A stretch of 48,841 nt of DNA from an uncultured Alphaproteobacteria bacterium (GCA_903862715.1 CAIOYY010000017.1:1-48841); one strand, 5' to 3'; shown: positions 38,138-47,725, counted from the stretch's first letter. Notes: generated from the sequence alone by a model not told the origin. A program made the numbers and translations.

Positions 38138-38560
38138 TCAGCCCAGAAGATCGCGTAAGAGCGGCAACAGCGGCAGATCGGCGGGCGGCATCGGATAGCG
38201 CGTGTCTTCGCGGGCCAGATCCTTCATTCGCACCCAAGCGGTTCTCTGGCCCTCAAGCGGCATGGGTATGCCGTCCCAGCGGCGGCAGAGAAACAGCGGC
38301 ATCAGCAGATGGAAATCGGGATAGGCATGGGACGCGAAGACAAAGGGCGAAAGACACGCTTCCTTGATCGTGACGCCGAGCTCTTCTTTCATTTCCCGAA
38401 TGACCGTCTGTTCGGGACGCTCGCCCGGCTCGATCTTGCCGCCGGGAAATTCCCACAGCCCCGCCAGCGATTTTCCTTCGGGGCGCTCGGTAATCAGAAC
38501 GCGTCCATCTTCGTCGATCAGCGCGCAGGCAGCGACAAGGACGATACTGAATCCGGTCAC
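38138..38560 (-). CDS. mutT: 8-oxo-dGTP diphosphatase MutT (Nudix)
   Basis: Removes oxidised GTP from the nucleotide pool. 140 aa from GTG 38560. A complete Nudix box occupies 41-63: GKIEPGE, seven residues, REMKEELGV. GLWEFPGGK precedes it as in MutT. It lies 56 bases behind argJ; the gap contains a hairpin and a run of seven T just upstream of the start, so expression may depend on read-through or its own promoter. Confidence 0.92.
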   Translation of the reverse strand: MTGFSIVLVAACALIDEDGRVLITERPEGKSLAGLWEFPGGKIEPGERPEQTVIREMKEELGVTIKEACLSPFVFASHAYPDFHLLMPLFLCRRWDGIPMPLEGQRTAWVRMKDLAREDTRYPMPPADLPLLPLLRDLLG

Positions 38561-38582
38561 TGCGGTTCATCCATCGCTTAAG

Positions 38583-38621
38583 AAAAAAATTGTATCATGC
38601 TGCTGAAATTCGACTTTCAGC
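38583..38621 (-). terminator. argJ terminator, stop codon inside stem, T7 run downstream
   Basis: Minus-strand GCTGAAA (38621-38615) pairs with TTTCAGC (38608-38602) across a six-base loop. The TGA stop of argJ (38619-38617) is in the first arm. A run of seven T lies at 38589-38583, about 12 bases after the stem, farther than in a textbook terminator. Confidence 0.55.
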
Positions 38622-39939
38622 TGCGGTAACTGCCATTGATGCGGATGTAGCCTTCGGTGAAGTCACAGGTCCAGACCCGCGCCGAACCCTTGGCGATGCC
38701 GACATCGACAGAGATCAGGACTTCCTTGCCTTGCACGGTTTTGGTCGCCTTGGCCTCGTCATAACTTTCCGCGCGAAGACCCTTTTCGGCAACGACCTGG
38801 TTGCCGAAGGAGATTTTCAATTTGTCGCGGTCGGCTTCTTCGCCCGCTTTGCCGACCGCCATGACGACACGGCCCCAATTGGCGTCGGCGCCCGCAATGG
38901 CGGTTTTGACCAGAGGCGAATTGGCGATGGAAAGCGCAATGCGCTTCGCCGCGACATTATCGCGTGCACCGGTTACGTCGATCTGGATCAGCTTGGTCGC
39001 GCCCTCGCCGTCCCGCACTACCTGAAGGGCCAGATCGAGCAGCACGCTGTCGAGCGCCTTGCGGAACTCGACCAGCTTCTTATCGGTAGATTTGGTGATG
39101 CTCGCATGTTTCGCGCCCTTGCCGGTGGCGAACAGGAGCAGCGTATCGCTGGTCGAGGTATCGCTGTCGACCGTGATGGCATTGAACGATTTGTCGGCAC
39201 CTTCGGCTAGTATCTGCTGCAGCACGCTGGCGGGCAGATCAGCATCGGTGAAAACGAAGGCGAGCATCGTCGCCATGTCGGGCGCAATCATGCCGGAGCC
39301 CTTGGCGATGCCGTTGATCGTGACGGTACGCCCATCGATGCTGGCCTTTGCGGTGGCAAGCTTCGGAAAGGTGTCGGTGGTCATGATCGCTTCGGCGGCG
39401 GCCTGCCAGCCATCGGCGGCGCCCTCCTCCGCGAGCTGGCCCAAAATCGTCGTGATCTTTTTATGCGGCAGCGGTTCGCCGATAACGCCGGTGGAGGCCA
39501 TGAAGACCTCGCTGCTGCGGCAGCCGAGCGTTGCCGCAGTCGCGTCGGCGACGTCCCGCACGCTCTCGTCGCCTATTTTGCCGGTGAAGGCATTGGCGTT
39601 GCCGGAATTGACGATGAGCGCCCTTCCCGAGCCGCCCTTCAATTGCTTGCGGCACCAGTCGACGGGAGCCGATGAAGTTTTGGATTTCGTGAAAACACCG
39701 GCTGCCTGCGTTCCCTCGGACAGCGTAACCAGGAGAACGTCGGTCCGTCCCTTGTAACGCACGCCAGCTTCGCCGGTGGCGAGACGGACGCCCGCCAGAG
39801 GCGGTAATTTAGGGTGTGTCTTGGGGGCCAGCGGCGACATGGGATGCGCTTTTGCCGCGGGCGCAGACGCGGCAGGTTTTGCCTTCGCCATGGCCTTGGC
39901 CGAGGCTGGTTTCTTGGTGCTTGCCGCTTTCGTTGCCAT
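38617..39939 (-). CDS. argJ: Bifunctional ornithine acetyltransferase / N-acetylglutamate synthase
   Basis: Recycles the acetyl group in arginine synthesis. 440 aa. The self-cleavage site is before T224 in [13 protein letters not shown], which becomes the catalytic N-terminus of the beta chain. Also [10 protein letters not shown] and [12 protein letters not shown]. The first ~33 residues are an extra Lys/Ala/Pro-rich tail not usual in ArgJ, whose normal start corresponds to [20 protein letters not shown]. The GGGGAG upstream of ATG 39939 supports the long form; the internal ATG at 39840 lacks one. Divergent from secA by 218 bases. Confidence 0.95.
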   Translation of the reverse strand: MATKAASTKKPASAKAMAKAKPAASAPAAKAHPMSPLAPKTHPKLPPLAGVRLATGEAGVRYKGRTDVLLVTLSEGTQAAGVFTKSKTSSAPVDWCRKQLKGGSGRALIVNSGNANAFTGKIGDESVRDVADATAATLGCRSSEVFMASTGVIGEPLPHKKITTILGQLAEEGAADGWQAAAEAIMTTDTFPKLATAKASIDGRTVTINGIAKGSGMIAPDMATMLAFVFTDADLPASVLQQILAEGADKSFNAITVDSDTSTSDTLLLFATGKGAKHASITKSTDKKLVEFRKALDSVLLDLALQVVRDGEGATKLIQIDVTGARDNVAAKRIALSIANSPLVKTAIAGADANWGRVVMAVGKAGEEADRDKLKISFGNQVVAEKGLRAESYDEAKATKTVQGKEVLISVDVGIAKGSARVWTCDFTEGYIRINGSYRS

Positions 39940-40023
39940 TGCCCGACCGCTCCCCTCGCGATTTCGGCCAAAATGCCGCTATTCGCCCTCTGCGGTGGCG
40001 GGATTACGCCCAACCCCTGCGAA

Positions 40024-40052
40024 TTGACAAGGGGGGGGCCGCTTCTTATCTC
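40024..40052 (+). promoter_or_regulatory. Candidate sigma-70 promoter for secA with G8 in the spacer
   Basis: TTGACA (40024-40029, consensus), 17-base spacer, TATCTC (40047-40052). The spacer contains eight consecutive G (40031-40038). Leader to the secA start about 100 bases. This is the only strong hexamer pair in the 39940-40157 divergent gap; no argJ promoter could be picked. Confidence 0.55.
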
Positions 40053-40157
40053 TCCCGTGCCTGTTTCCCAGTCGGTTCAGGCATTTCCGGGCGAATCCCG
40101 TCCTGCTTCGCTGTCCGTTGCCCCAGCGTCCTAACAACCGGGCAGCACGAGGATTTG

Positions 40158-42989
40158 ATGCTGGGTTTCAATTTTTCCCGCCTTTTCGGCTCCGCTAATG
40201 AGCGGAAGGTAAAGGCGAAGGCGTCCCTAGTGGCGCAAATCAATGCTTTGGAACCGAAATTCCTGGCAATGTCGGACGACGAACTGCGGGGCCAGACGGA
40301 AGCCTTCAAGGCACGTGTCGCCAAGGGCGAGTCGCTCGACAGCCTGCTTCCGGAGGCCTTCTCCGCCGTCCGCGAGGCCGCAAAGCGGACGTTGGGCCAG
40401 CGCCATTTCGACACACAGCTGGTCGGCGGCATCGTTCTGCACGATGGCTCGATCTCGGAAATGAAGACCGGCGAGGGCAAAACCCTCGTCGCCACCCTGC
40501 CCGTCTATCTCAATGCCCTGGCGGGCAAGGGCGTTCATGTCGTTACCGTCAACGACTACCTCGCCAAGCGCGACTCCGACTGGATGAGCCAGGTCTACCG
40601 CTTCCTTGGCCTGACCACGGGCGTCATTGTTCACGGCCTGACCGACCCGGAACGCCGCGCCGCCTATGCGGCCGATGTCACTTACGGGACCAACAACGAA
40701 TTCGGTTTCGATTACCTTCGCGACAACATGAAATCGTCACCGGACCAGATGGTCCAGCGCGGGCATTATTTCGCCATCGTCGATGAAGTGGATTCGATCC
40801 TCATCGACGAGGCGCGGACGCCGCTAATCATCTCGGGTCCGACGGAAGACAATTCCGGTCTGTATCGTTCGATCGACGCGCTTCTGCCGCTTCTGGTCGA
40901 AGGTGATTTCGAACTCGATGAGAAAGCGCGCCAAGTCAGCCTGACCGATCAGGGCAATGAGCACATGGACCAGCTTCTGCGCGAAGCCGGGGTCATGACC
41001 GAAGGCGACCTGTACGACATCAATAATATTTCCATCATCCATCACGTGAACCAGGCGCTGCGCGCCCATAAACTGTTTCAGAAGGACAAGGACTACATCG
41101 TCAAGAACGGCAAGGTCGTCATCATCGACGAATTTACCGGACGCATGATGGAAGGCCGCCGCTATTCCGATGGTTTGCATCAGGCGCTGGAGGCGAAGGA
41201 AAACGCCGACATCCAGCCTGAAAACGTGACGCTCGCTTCCATCACCTTCCAGAACTATTTCCGTCTCTATTCCAAACTCGCCGGTATGACCGGAACGGCC
41301 TTTACGGAAGCCGCCGAGTTCATGGACATCTACAATCTCGACGTGATTGAAATTCCGACCAACAGGCCGGTGCAGCGTTTTGACTATGACGATGAGGTCT
41401 ATCGCACGGTCGAGGAAAAATACCGCGCCATCGTTGCGCAGATCGCCGATTGCCATCGCCGCGGTCAGCCCGTGCTGGTGGGAACGGTCTCCATCGAAAA
41501 ATCCGAATTGCTGCACGAGTATCTGAAGGACGCGAAATTCATCCGCGACACCGGCAATGATCTCCTGCGGCAGGCGAAGCGCGTCGCAAAACAGGAAGCG
41601 CTGGCCAAGCAGTTGACCGAGACCGGCGAATATCTGATTTCGCTCGCATCCAAGAAAAGCCTGATCCCGCATGCGGTATTGAATGCGCGCTATCACGAAC
41701 AGGAAGCGCCCATCGTCGCGCAGGCCGGTGTGCCGGGCGCCGTGACCATCGCCACCAACATGGCGGGACGCGGCACCGATATTCAGCTGGGCGGCAATCC
41801 CGATCTTCGCATCCGGGAAGAAATCGAAGGCATCGAAGACGAGAGCGAGCGCAAGCGCATTGCCGAAAAGATCCGTGCTGAAGTCGCGGCCGACAAGGAA
41901 CGCGTCATCGCGGCGGGCGGCCTTTATATTCTTGGCACCGAACGACATGAAAGCCGCCGCATCGACAATCAGTTGCGCGGCCGTTCCGGCCGTCAGGGCG
42001 ACCCTGGTGCATCGAAGTTCTTCCTAAGCCTGCAAGACGATCTGATGCGTATCTTCGGGTCGGACCGCATGGACTATTATCTGAAGCGGCTCGGCCTGGA
42101 AGAAGGCGAAGCGATCGCTCACCCGTGGGTCAACAAGGCCCTCGAAAAGGCGCAGCAGAAGGTCGAAGCCCGTAACTTCGAAATCCGCAAGAACATCTTG
42201 AAATACGACAACGTCCTCAACGATCAGCGCAAGGTGATCTTCGAGCAGCGCCTCGAAATCATGCGCAGCAATAATGTCAATGAAACCATCGCCGACATGC
42301 GCGCGCAGACGGTCGAGGATCTGGTTGCCCGTCACATCCCGGTAAACGCCTATGCAGAGCATTGGGATGCCCAAGGCTTGCAGGAAGAAGTTCTGAAGAC
42401 CTTTGGACTGGAACTTCCCATTGTCGAATGGGCCAAGGAAGAGGGCATCGCCGACGAGGAAATGCGCGAACGTCTCGGCCAGGCGGTCGACCGCCGCGCC
42501 GCCGAACGCGCCGCGAATTTCGGTCCTGACGTGACCCGCTATATCGAAAAAGCGGTGCTGCTGCAGACGCTCGATCACGACTGGCGCGAGCATATCGTGC
42601 AGCTCGATCATTTGCGTCAGTTCGTGGGACTGCGCGGCTATGGCCAGCGCGATCCCTTAAATGAATACAAGAGCGAGGCGCTGACCTTGTTCGAGGGCCT
42701 CCTGCTACGGCTTCGCTCGGACACCATTCGGCAGCTAATGAACATCAAGATTAATGTCGGCGAACCGCCACCGCCCGCCGTGCAGCCGCGCGAATTGCCG
42801 AAGATAGAAGCCCATCACATCAATCCGCTGACCGGCGAAGATGAAATGGCCGACCCGGGATTGCCTCCCGGGATGACGCGCGCGGTGGATCCCAACGATC
42901 CGAAGACTTGGGGCCGCGTCGGGCGTAATTCACCGTGTCCGTGCGGCTCGGGCCGGAAATTCAAACATTGTCACGGCGCCCTGGTTTAG
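40158..42989 (+). CDS. secA: Protein translocase ATPase SecA
   Basis: Motor of Sec protein export, at the inner membrane. 943 aa from ATG 40158, with AGGA 4 bases upstream; longer open frames run through the promoter region. Walker A is MKTGEGKT at 102-109. [20 protein letters not shown] is the DEAD-box segment. [14 protein letters not shown] and [16 protein letters not shown] are helicase motifs V-VI. The C-terminal SecB/lipid-binding zinc motif [14 protein letters not shown] (C927, C929, C938, H939) is intact. It converges on accA with only three bases between stops. Confidence 0.98.
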   Translation: MLGFNFSRLFGSANERKVKAKASLVAQINALEPKFLAMSDDELRGQTEAFKARVAKGESLDSLLPEAFSAVREAAKRTLGQRHFDTQLVGGIVLHDGSISEMKTGEGKTLVATLPVYLNALAGKGVHVVTVNDYLAKRDSDWMSQVYRFLGLTTGVIVHGLTDPERRAAYAADVTYGTNNEFGFDYLRDNMKSSPDQMVQRGHYFAIVDEVDSILIDEARTPLIISGPTEDNSGLYRSIDALLPLLVEGDFELDEKARQVSLTDQGNEHMDQLLREAGVMTEGDLYDINNISIIHHVNQALRAHKLFQKDKDYIVKNGKVVIIDEFTGRMMEGRRYSDGLHQALEAKENADIQPENVTLASITFQNYFRLYSKLAGMTGTAFTEAAEFMDIYNLDVIEIPTNRPVQRFDYDDEVYRTVEEKYRAIVAQIADCHRRGQPVLVGTVSIEKSELLHEYLKDAKFIRDTGNDLLRQAKRVAKQEALAKQLTETGEYLISLASKKSLIPHAVLNARYHEQEAPIVAQAGVPGAVTIATNMAGRGTDIQLGGNPDLRIREEIEGIEDESERKRIAEKIRAEVAADKERVIAAGGLYILGTERHESRRIDNQLRGRSGRQGDPGASKFFLSLQDDLMRIFGSDRMDYYLKRLGLEEGEAIAHPWVNKALEKAQQKVEARNFEIRKNILKYDNVLNDQRKVIFEQRLEIMRSNNVNETIADMRAQTVEDLVARHIPVNAYAEHWDAQGLQEEVLKTFGLELPIVEWAKEEGIADEEMRERLGQAVDRRAAERAANFGPDVTRYIEKAVLLQTLDHDWREHIVQLDHLRQFVGLRGYGQRDPLNEYKSEALTLFEGLLLRLRSDTIRQLMNIKINVGEPPPPAVQPRELPKIEAHHINPLTGEDEMADPGLPPGMTRAVDPNDPKTWGRVGRNSPCPCGSGRKFKHCHGALV

Positions 42990-42999
42990 GCGCTAAACC
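42983..42999. terminator. Shared hairpin built from the secA and accA stop codons
   Basis: GGTTTAG (42983-42989) and CTAAACC (42993-42999) form a perfect 7-pair stem with loop GCG. Each arm carries one TAG stop (secA on plus, accA on minus). No long U tract on either side. Confidence 0.5.
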
Positions 43000-43952
43000 G
43001 CTTCGAGTTTTCCAATTTGCAGGAATTTTTCGCGGCGCAAGCGGCGCAGTTCCTCCGGCGAACGCGCGCTTAATTCTTTGAGCGCCGCCTCGATGGTGTC
43101 CCCCGCCGCATCAATGGCTGTAACCGGCGCGCGATGCGCGCCGCCAGTGGGTTCCGGAATAATGCCATCAATTACGCCGAGACCGAGCAGGTCCTGCGCG
43201 GTGATTTTCATCGCCGCCGCAGCATCGGAAGATTTTTCCGGATTGCGCCACAGAATGGATGCGCAGCCTTCGGGAGAGATAACTGAATAAATTGAGTGTT
43301 CGAGCATGAACACCTTGTTGGCGGTGGCGATGGCGACCGCGCCGCCCGATCCGCCTTCGCCGATGATTGTAGAGACGAAGGGCACACGCAGACCAAGACA
43401 GGCCTGTGTGGTGCGTGCGATGGCTTCTGCCTGGCCGCGTTCCTCGGCGCCGATGCCGGGATAGGCGCCCGCGGTATCGACCAGCGAGATCACCGGAAGA
43501 CCGAACCGATCCGCGAGTTCAAACAGGCGTTGCACCTTGCGATAACCTTCCGGCATCGCCATGCCGAAATTGTGCTTCAGCCGCGTTTTGGTATCGCTGC
43601 CTTTTTCATGGCCAACGACCGCGACGGACTGACCGCGAAAACGCCCGAGCCCGGCAATGATCGCATTGTCTTCACCAAACAGCCGGTCACCCGCGAGCGG
43701 CGTGAAATCTTCTACGAGGCGCGCCACGTAATCGGAGAAATGCGGCCGCGCGGGATGACGCGCCACCAATGTCTTCTGCCACGGCGTCAGCCGCGAATAG
43801 GCTTCGACAATCAGCTGATTGGCCTTGGCCTGCAGACGCACGATATCATCATCGATCGACACCGCCTGATCCTGTGATCCAAGCTGGCGAAGGTCTTCAA
43901 TCTTGCCTTCGAGTTCGGCAATCGGACGTTCGAATTCGAGAAATACGTTCAT
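42993..43952 (-). CDS. accA: Acetyl-CoA carboxylase carboxyltransferase subunit alpha
   Basis: Part of the enzyme making malonyl-CoA for fatty acid synthesis. 319 aa. Typical segments: the N-terminal helix with LEFERPIAELEGKIEDL, LTPWQKTLVARHPARPHFSDYV, GHEKGSDTKTRLKHNFGMAMPEGYRK, SLVDTAGAYPGIGAEERGQAEAIA and GEGGSGGAVAI. The beta subunit is encoded elsewhere. It follows xerD after 114 bases, which probably include its own promoter. Confidence 0.98.
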   Translation of the reverse strand: MNVFLEFERPIAELEGKIEDLRQLGSQDQAVSIDDDIVRLQAKANQLIVEAYSRLTPWQKTLVARHPARPHFSDYVARLVEDFTPLAGDRLFGEDNAIIAGLGRFRGQSVAVVGHEKGSDTKTRLKHNFGMAMPEGYRKVQRLFELADRFGLPVISLVDTAGAYPGIGAEERGQAEAIARTTQACLGLRVPFVSTIIGEGGSGGAVAIATANKVFMLEHSIYSVISPEGCASILWRNPEKSSDAAAAMKITAQDLLGLGVIDGIIPEPTGGAHRAPVTAIDAAGDTIEAALKELSARSPEELRRLRREKFLQIGKLEAV

Positions 43953-44061
43953 TTTCCGCCGGGGTTTGTTGGGCCGAAATTGGCAAGGGCCCCGTCTAAA
44001 GTCAATTCATCGAATGTCAAACCCTTGATTTTCAATTCTAAACAGTCTCGGGAACCCCTTA

Positions 44062-44075
44062 AAGCGTTAACGCTT
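44062..44075. repeat. 14-base perfect palindrome on the xerD stop codon
   Basis: AAGCGTTAACGCTT is its own reverse complement and contains the xerD stop (TTA on plus at 44067-44069). Too tight to form a loop hairpin except with an internal loop of four, and not followed by a U tract. It may be a binding site or a weak terminator. Confidence 0.4.
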
Positions 44076-45053
44076 GACGGTCTTGCCGCCGGACCGCGCC
44101 AAAGGATGCGATGCTTCCATCGTCTTTTTCAGGCGGCTCTGGGCGACATGCGTATAGATCTGCGTCGTTGCGATATCGGCATGTCCCAGCATGGTCTGGA
44201 CGCTGCGCAGATCCGCCCCGCCCTCGACAAGATGCGTAGCAAAGGCATGGCGCAGTACATGCGGCGAGAGGCGTTCAGGATCGATGCCCGCGCTTACGGC
44301 GAGTTCCTTCAGCAGCTGATGGCAGCGCCGACGCGTCAGGTGTCCCCCTTCGCCGCGCGAGGGAAACAGATAGCGGGATCCGGCCCCCTTGATGTCGCCC
44401 GCGGGCAAAAATTCGGAGCGGATGAGAAGATAGGCATCGAGCGCGGCGCGCGCTTCCCCGCCGAGCGGCGCCAGTCTTTCGCGCCCACCTTTGCCGCGTA
44501 TATGAAGAAACCTTTCTGCCTTGCGCACCGATGCCAAGGGTAGCGCCACAAGTTCGGTAATGCGCAGACCGCAGGAATAAAGCATCTCGACAATGCAGAC
44601 GAGACGCAGGCGTTCCGGATTATTGTCGCCCTTTTCCGGCTTCAGCGCGCGCGCGGCCTCGATCAGACGCAATGCCTCATTGGCGGAAAGTATTTTTGGC
44701 AAGGGCCTCTGGAGGCGCGGGCTCTCGATGGCACCGGACGGATCGTCCTTGCGCAGACCTTCGGTGTAGAGAAAGCCGTAGAACCGCCGCAGCGCCGAAA
44801 GCTTGCGCGCCTGCGACGAGGCCTTCAGCGCGGCCGCAGAAAGCTCGGCAAGATAATCGCGGATGGTTTCGCGCGAGGCGTGTTTCATATCTGTTCCGCC
44901 CCGCGTGCAGCTGGCGGAAAAATCCGTCAGATCGCGGCGATAGGCAGACAGCGTGTTGGCGGCCGCGCCACGCTCGGCGCTCATCATGTCCAGAAACGTT
45001 TCGATCCAGATGCCGTCGGATGAAGCTGTTGTCAGCGCCTTCCTGCGCGGCAT
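44067..45053 (-). CDS. xerD: Site-specific tyrosine recombinase XerD
   Basis: Resolves chromosome dimers at dif together with XerC. 328 aa. Complete catalytic set: R164 (CGLRITEL), K188 (IRGKGGRER), H265 and R268 (SPHVLRHAFATHL), H291 (LGHADIATTQIY) and Y300. The N-terminal core-binding SAM-like domain is at 15-100. It starts 2 bases after the stop of the upstream exported-protein gene. Its place next to accA and aroK-aroB is the common chromosomal position, so this is the housekeeping recombinase, not an integrase of a mobile element. Confidence 0.95.
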   Translation of the reverse strand: MPRRKALTTASSDGIWIETFLDMMSAERGAAANTLSAYRRDLTDFSASCTRGGTDMKHASRETIRDYLAELSAAALKASSQARKLSALRRFYGFLYTEGLRKDDPSGAIESPRLQRPLPKILSANEALRLIEAARALKPEKGDNNPERLRLVCIVEMLYSCGLRITELVALPLASVRKAERFLHIRGKGGRERLAPLGGEARAALDAYLLIRSEFLPAGDIKGAGSRYLFPSRGEGGHLTRRRCHQLLKELAVSAGIDPERLSPHVLRHAFATHLVEGGADLRSVQTMLGHADIATTQIYTHVAQSRLKKTMEASHPLARSGGKTVKR

Positions 45054-45055
45054 GA

Positions 45056-46918
45056 TCAGCCGCCTTGCCGCGTCAGGATCGCTTCCGCCGCCAGAAGATT
45101 TGCGGTTTCAATCATGCCTGCGGTACGCAGCGCGCGAACGAAGCGGACGATCACATCAGGGGCGAGATCGCGCGCGCCTCCCGGCCCCAGCGCTTCGAGG
45201 ATACCAAGCGCCAGTTCACCGCGCCGGTCCTGCAACGAGGCGTCGTCGATACGCTGCATCAGATTGGGCGCCGGACGTCGGCCCGCAAAATCCAGCGACA
45301 TCAAACGTTGCACTTCGCGCATCGCTTCGAATGGCATCTGGCGTCCCAGGGCTTCGAACAGACCGATCACCAATGCGGAATGCGACAGGGTCGCGGGCGG
45401 CGCCACGGGATCTAGCGATTGATAGGCAAGAAACGCCAGCGGTTCCTGTGCGTCGGCAATATGAAAATCGGTCGGATCGGCAAGCGCCATGACGATGGCG
45501 GATTCCCGCGCCTGTGCCGTTTGCGCCGGGTTCAGCGGATCCAGAATATTGTACCAGCGCTCTGCGGCATCCGGCCTTTCGCCAAGGATAAGGCCTCTTA
45601 TCATCAAAGGCGCCCATACGCCCCAATCGGGCGCAGGAAAAACCGCGGCAGCATCGTCGGCAAACAGGGCCGCCGTCTGTGGCAGGAAGCCTTCATTGCG
45701 CCCGATCTGGAAGGCCAGCTGCACCAGCTCTGCGCGTTCATCCGGTCCAAGTTCGGTCCCGAGTGCGCCTTCGATCCGCTCCAGCGCATTCATCATCGGC
45801 TCGCCGCGCGCAATGGTTGCTGCATTAATCAATTCATCGGGCGTGAATTCCCGGAAGGAGAGAATCTCCGCCATCGTTTCGGGCACAAGAACACCCGCGC
45901 GAAACGCGGGTTCAGCGGCGGCGCGGCGGATTTCCGGCGCAGTTTCCATTGAGCTCGCTGCAATGACACTGACAGGCATGCCAAGCGCCGCGACTGCATT
46001 GGCCGGAATAGGGAGACCGAGGCGCACCAGCATGCGGATATGCACGGCATTCGGTTCGGCGATGGCGTCAGGAGGCATCGGTTCTTCGGTGTCCAACGCA
46101 TCGAGAAGCTGCAGAAAAGCTGGGTCCGCAAGGCCCTGCTGTTCCATCACCGCGCGAGTGAGATCGAGCGCCAGTGTGTCGCTGTCGAAATGATAGCAGT
46201 AGGCCCTGAGATCGACCCAGAAGGGATCGGCGCTTTGCAGCCTTTCTTCGGTCGCCTCGCCGCATACTTCGATATCGCGCCCGGCATAGAGCATCGCATC
46301 AGCCTGCATGCGCTGCGTTTCGGGATCGCGACTGCGGACGACGGCGGAAAGTGCGCCGGCATCTACGATCTGACCGGCATCGAGAAGCTTGCGAATGCGC
46401 AATGCATTGAACGGCCGTTCGGAGGTGCCGACCGGTAGCGTGGCTTCGGTCAGCAGCACCTGATGATAGAGCGCGTTATAGGTCGGCGAGATCAGCGCTG
46501 CGGGAAGGCGCTGTAGAATCATTTCGACGTCGCCGCGGTCGCTTCCTTCCCACATGTCATAACCGAGCCCGCCATTGGCATCCCCGAGCGTTCCCGCAAC
46601 GGGACCCTCGACAGTGCCGAGGTCGCCGACACTGACCGGTGCGGGCATAGCGGGAAGGCGGTTGCCGGACAGCGGCATGGACCCGCTAAAGCCGGGCGAT
46701 GAAAGGCTGGGGGGCGAAAGCGCCGGCGCATTACCCTGTTCGATCGGCGATGCCGGTGAGACGCTGACCGGTGGTGGGAGAAGCGAGCGCGGTGCGCCAT
46801 TCGCCGCCGGATCGCCCTGCTGCCCCAGCGCGGGCTTGGCCGTCAGGACAAGCGCGAGCATGATGGCGATTCGGGAGGCGCCCTTAAATCGGCGCGATCT
46901 ATTGCGGGAAGCGGTCAT
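45056..46918 (-). CDS. Exported helical protein of unknown function (620 aa)
   Basis: Signal peptide with twin-basic start and hydrophobic core at about 17-30, cleavage near ALG-QQ (32). Residues 33-105 are Pro/Ser/Gly-rich and probably disordered. The rest (about 110-615) is alpha-helical with an alpha-solenoid look and no catalytic motif. Two cysteines in EVCGEA and RAYCYHF could form a disulfide. From memory, large poorly described exported proteins occur at this position, between aroK and xerD, in several Alphaproteobacteria, sometimes labelled antifreeze-glycopeptide-like because of the Pro/Ala-rich start; no function is known. It overlaps the upstream 45-residue peptide gene by 20 bases and xerD follows at once. 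Confidence 0.82.
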   Translation of the reverse strand: MTASRNRSRRFKGASRIAIMLALVLTAKPALGQQGDPAANGAPRSLLPPPVSVSPASPIEQGNAPALSPPSLSSPGFSGSMPLSGNRLPAMPAPVSVGDLGTVEGPVAGTLGDANGGLGYDMWEGSDRGDVEMILQRLPAALISPTYNALYHQVLLTEATLPVGTSERPFNALRIRKLLDAGQIVDAGALSAVVRSRDPETQRMQADAMLYAGRDIEVCGEATEERLQSADPFWVDLRAYCYHFDSDTLALDLTRAVMEQQGLADPAFLQLLDALDTEEPMPPDAIAEPNAVHIRMLVRLGLPIPANAVAALGMPVSVIAASSMETAPEIRRAAAEPAFRAGVLVPETMAEILSFREFTPDELINAATIARGEPMMNALERIEGALGTELGPDERAELVQLAFQIGRNEGFLPQTAALFADDAAAVFPAPDWGVWAPLMIRGLILGERPDAAERWYNILDPLNPAQTAQARESAIVMALADPTDFHIADAQEPLAFLAYQSLDPVAPPATLSHSALVIGLFEALGRQMPFEAMREVQRLMSLDFAGRRPAPNLMQRIDDASLQDRRGELALGILEALGPGGARDLAPDVIVRFVRALRTAGMIETANLLAAEAILTRQGG

Positions 46919-47036
46919 CCGGGAGGACCTGCTCGATTCTTTGTTGATCGGGGGATAGCTGCCCGCCGTAAATGGCCAGGCCGACTCCCGCCAGAACCAA
47001 CAATATCACGAGCGCCAGCAACAATTTCCAAGCCAT
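46899..47036 (-). CDS. 45-residue single-pass membrane peptide
   Basis: Found by hand translation; short of usual cut-offs. The ATG at 47036 follows GGGATTGGAAATC. The product begins MAWKLLLALVILLVLAGVGL, one clear transmembrane helix (about residues 4-23), then a short polar tail YGGQLSPDQQRIEQVLPDDR ending in FPQ. The stop lies 20 bases inside the next gene, so the two are probably translationally coupled. A gene for a tiny membrane protein in this place is plausible as an envelope component. Function unknown. Confidence 0.68.
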   Translation of the reverse strand: MAWKLLLALVILLVLAGVGLAIYGGQLSPDQQRIEQVLPDDRFPQ

Positions 47037-47191
47037 GATTTCCAATCCCTGACCGCACCTGTTTCAGACCGGTCGAACCCGTGTACAACCCAGTCATGAC
47101 CAGACCAAGGCAATCGTGCAAGCCGAAATTGGCGGATTCACGTCAGGTTGCGCTGGCGAGCGCCATTCAACGGGTGTAAGCGAACCTTCCG

Positions 47192-47725
47192 ATGAAAAGC
47201 CTGGATAAATCCGTAATTCTCGTAGGTATGATGGGTGCCGGTAAGACCTCGGTCGGACGGCGCCTCGCCACGACTCTGGGCGTGCCGTTCCGCGATGCCG
47301 ATATCGAAATCGAGGAAGCGGCGGGCTGCACCGTGAACGAAATTTTCGACCGGTTGGGCGAGCCCGCCTTCCGCGAAGGCGAACGTAAAGTTATCGCGCG
47401 GCTGCTGGGTGAGCCGCCCCATATCCTCGCCACCGGCGGCGGCGCGTTCATGGACACCGAGACTCGCGCCCGCATCAAGGAGCGTGCAATCTCGGTCTGG
47501 CTGAAAGCCGATCTCGACCTCCTGCTCGAACGCGTATCACGCAAGGACACAAGGCCGTTGCTGCGCAACACCGATCGCAGATCGACGCTGCAGGCGCTGC
47601 TGCAACAGCGCGAACCGGTTTACGCCGAGGCGGATATCACCGTCCTCAGCGATGCAGGACCACAGGAAACGGTGGTGAAGCGCGTTCTATCGGCGCTGGA
47701 AGATTATGGGGGAGCACTAAAATGA
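47192..47725 (+). CDS. aroK: Shikimate kinase
   Basis: Phosphorylates shikimate at O3 in chorismate synthesis. 177 aa. Walker A GMMGAGKTS at 12-20. The shikimate-binding RDADIEIEE, GEPAFREGERKVIARL and ATGGGAF segments are present. The ATG of aroB overlaps its stop (ATGA), implying coupled translation. The 155-base gap to the divergent minus-strand unit should carry promoters for both sides; no convincing hexamers seen. Confidence 0.97.
   Translation: MKSLDKSVILVGMMGAGKTSVGRRLATTLGVPFRDADIEIEEAAGCTVNEIFDRLGEPAFREGERKVIARLLGEPPHILATGGGAFMDTETRARIKERAISVWLKADLDLLLERVSRKDTRPLLRNTDRRSTLQALLQQREPVYAEADITVLSDAGPQETVVKRVLSALEDYGGALK

Noticed and set aside
40824..41948. 374-codon minus-strand open frame inside secA
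   Set aside because: SecA is complete on the other strand, and the frame has no recognisable product.
44059..44070. CtrA site after xerD (TTAA...TTAA)
   Set aside because: The two TTAA boxes are four bases apart instead of seven, and the location is downstream of genes.
44062..44075. Palindrome next to xerD as a dif site
   Set aside because: dif sites are about 28 bases with two 11-base arms and a 6-base centre; this is a 14-base palindrome without those arms.
47037..47191. tRNA-like GGTCGAACCC segment in the divergent gap before aroK
   Set aside because: It lacks the TTC of the T-loop and no acceptor or anticodon arms can be folded around it.
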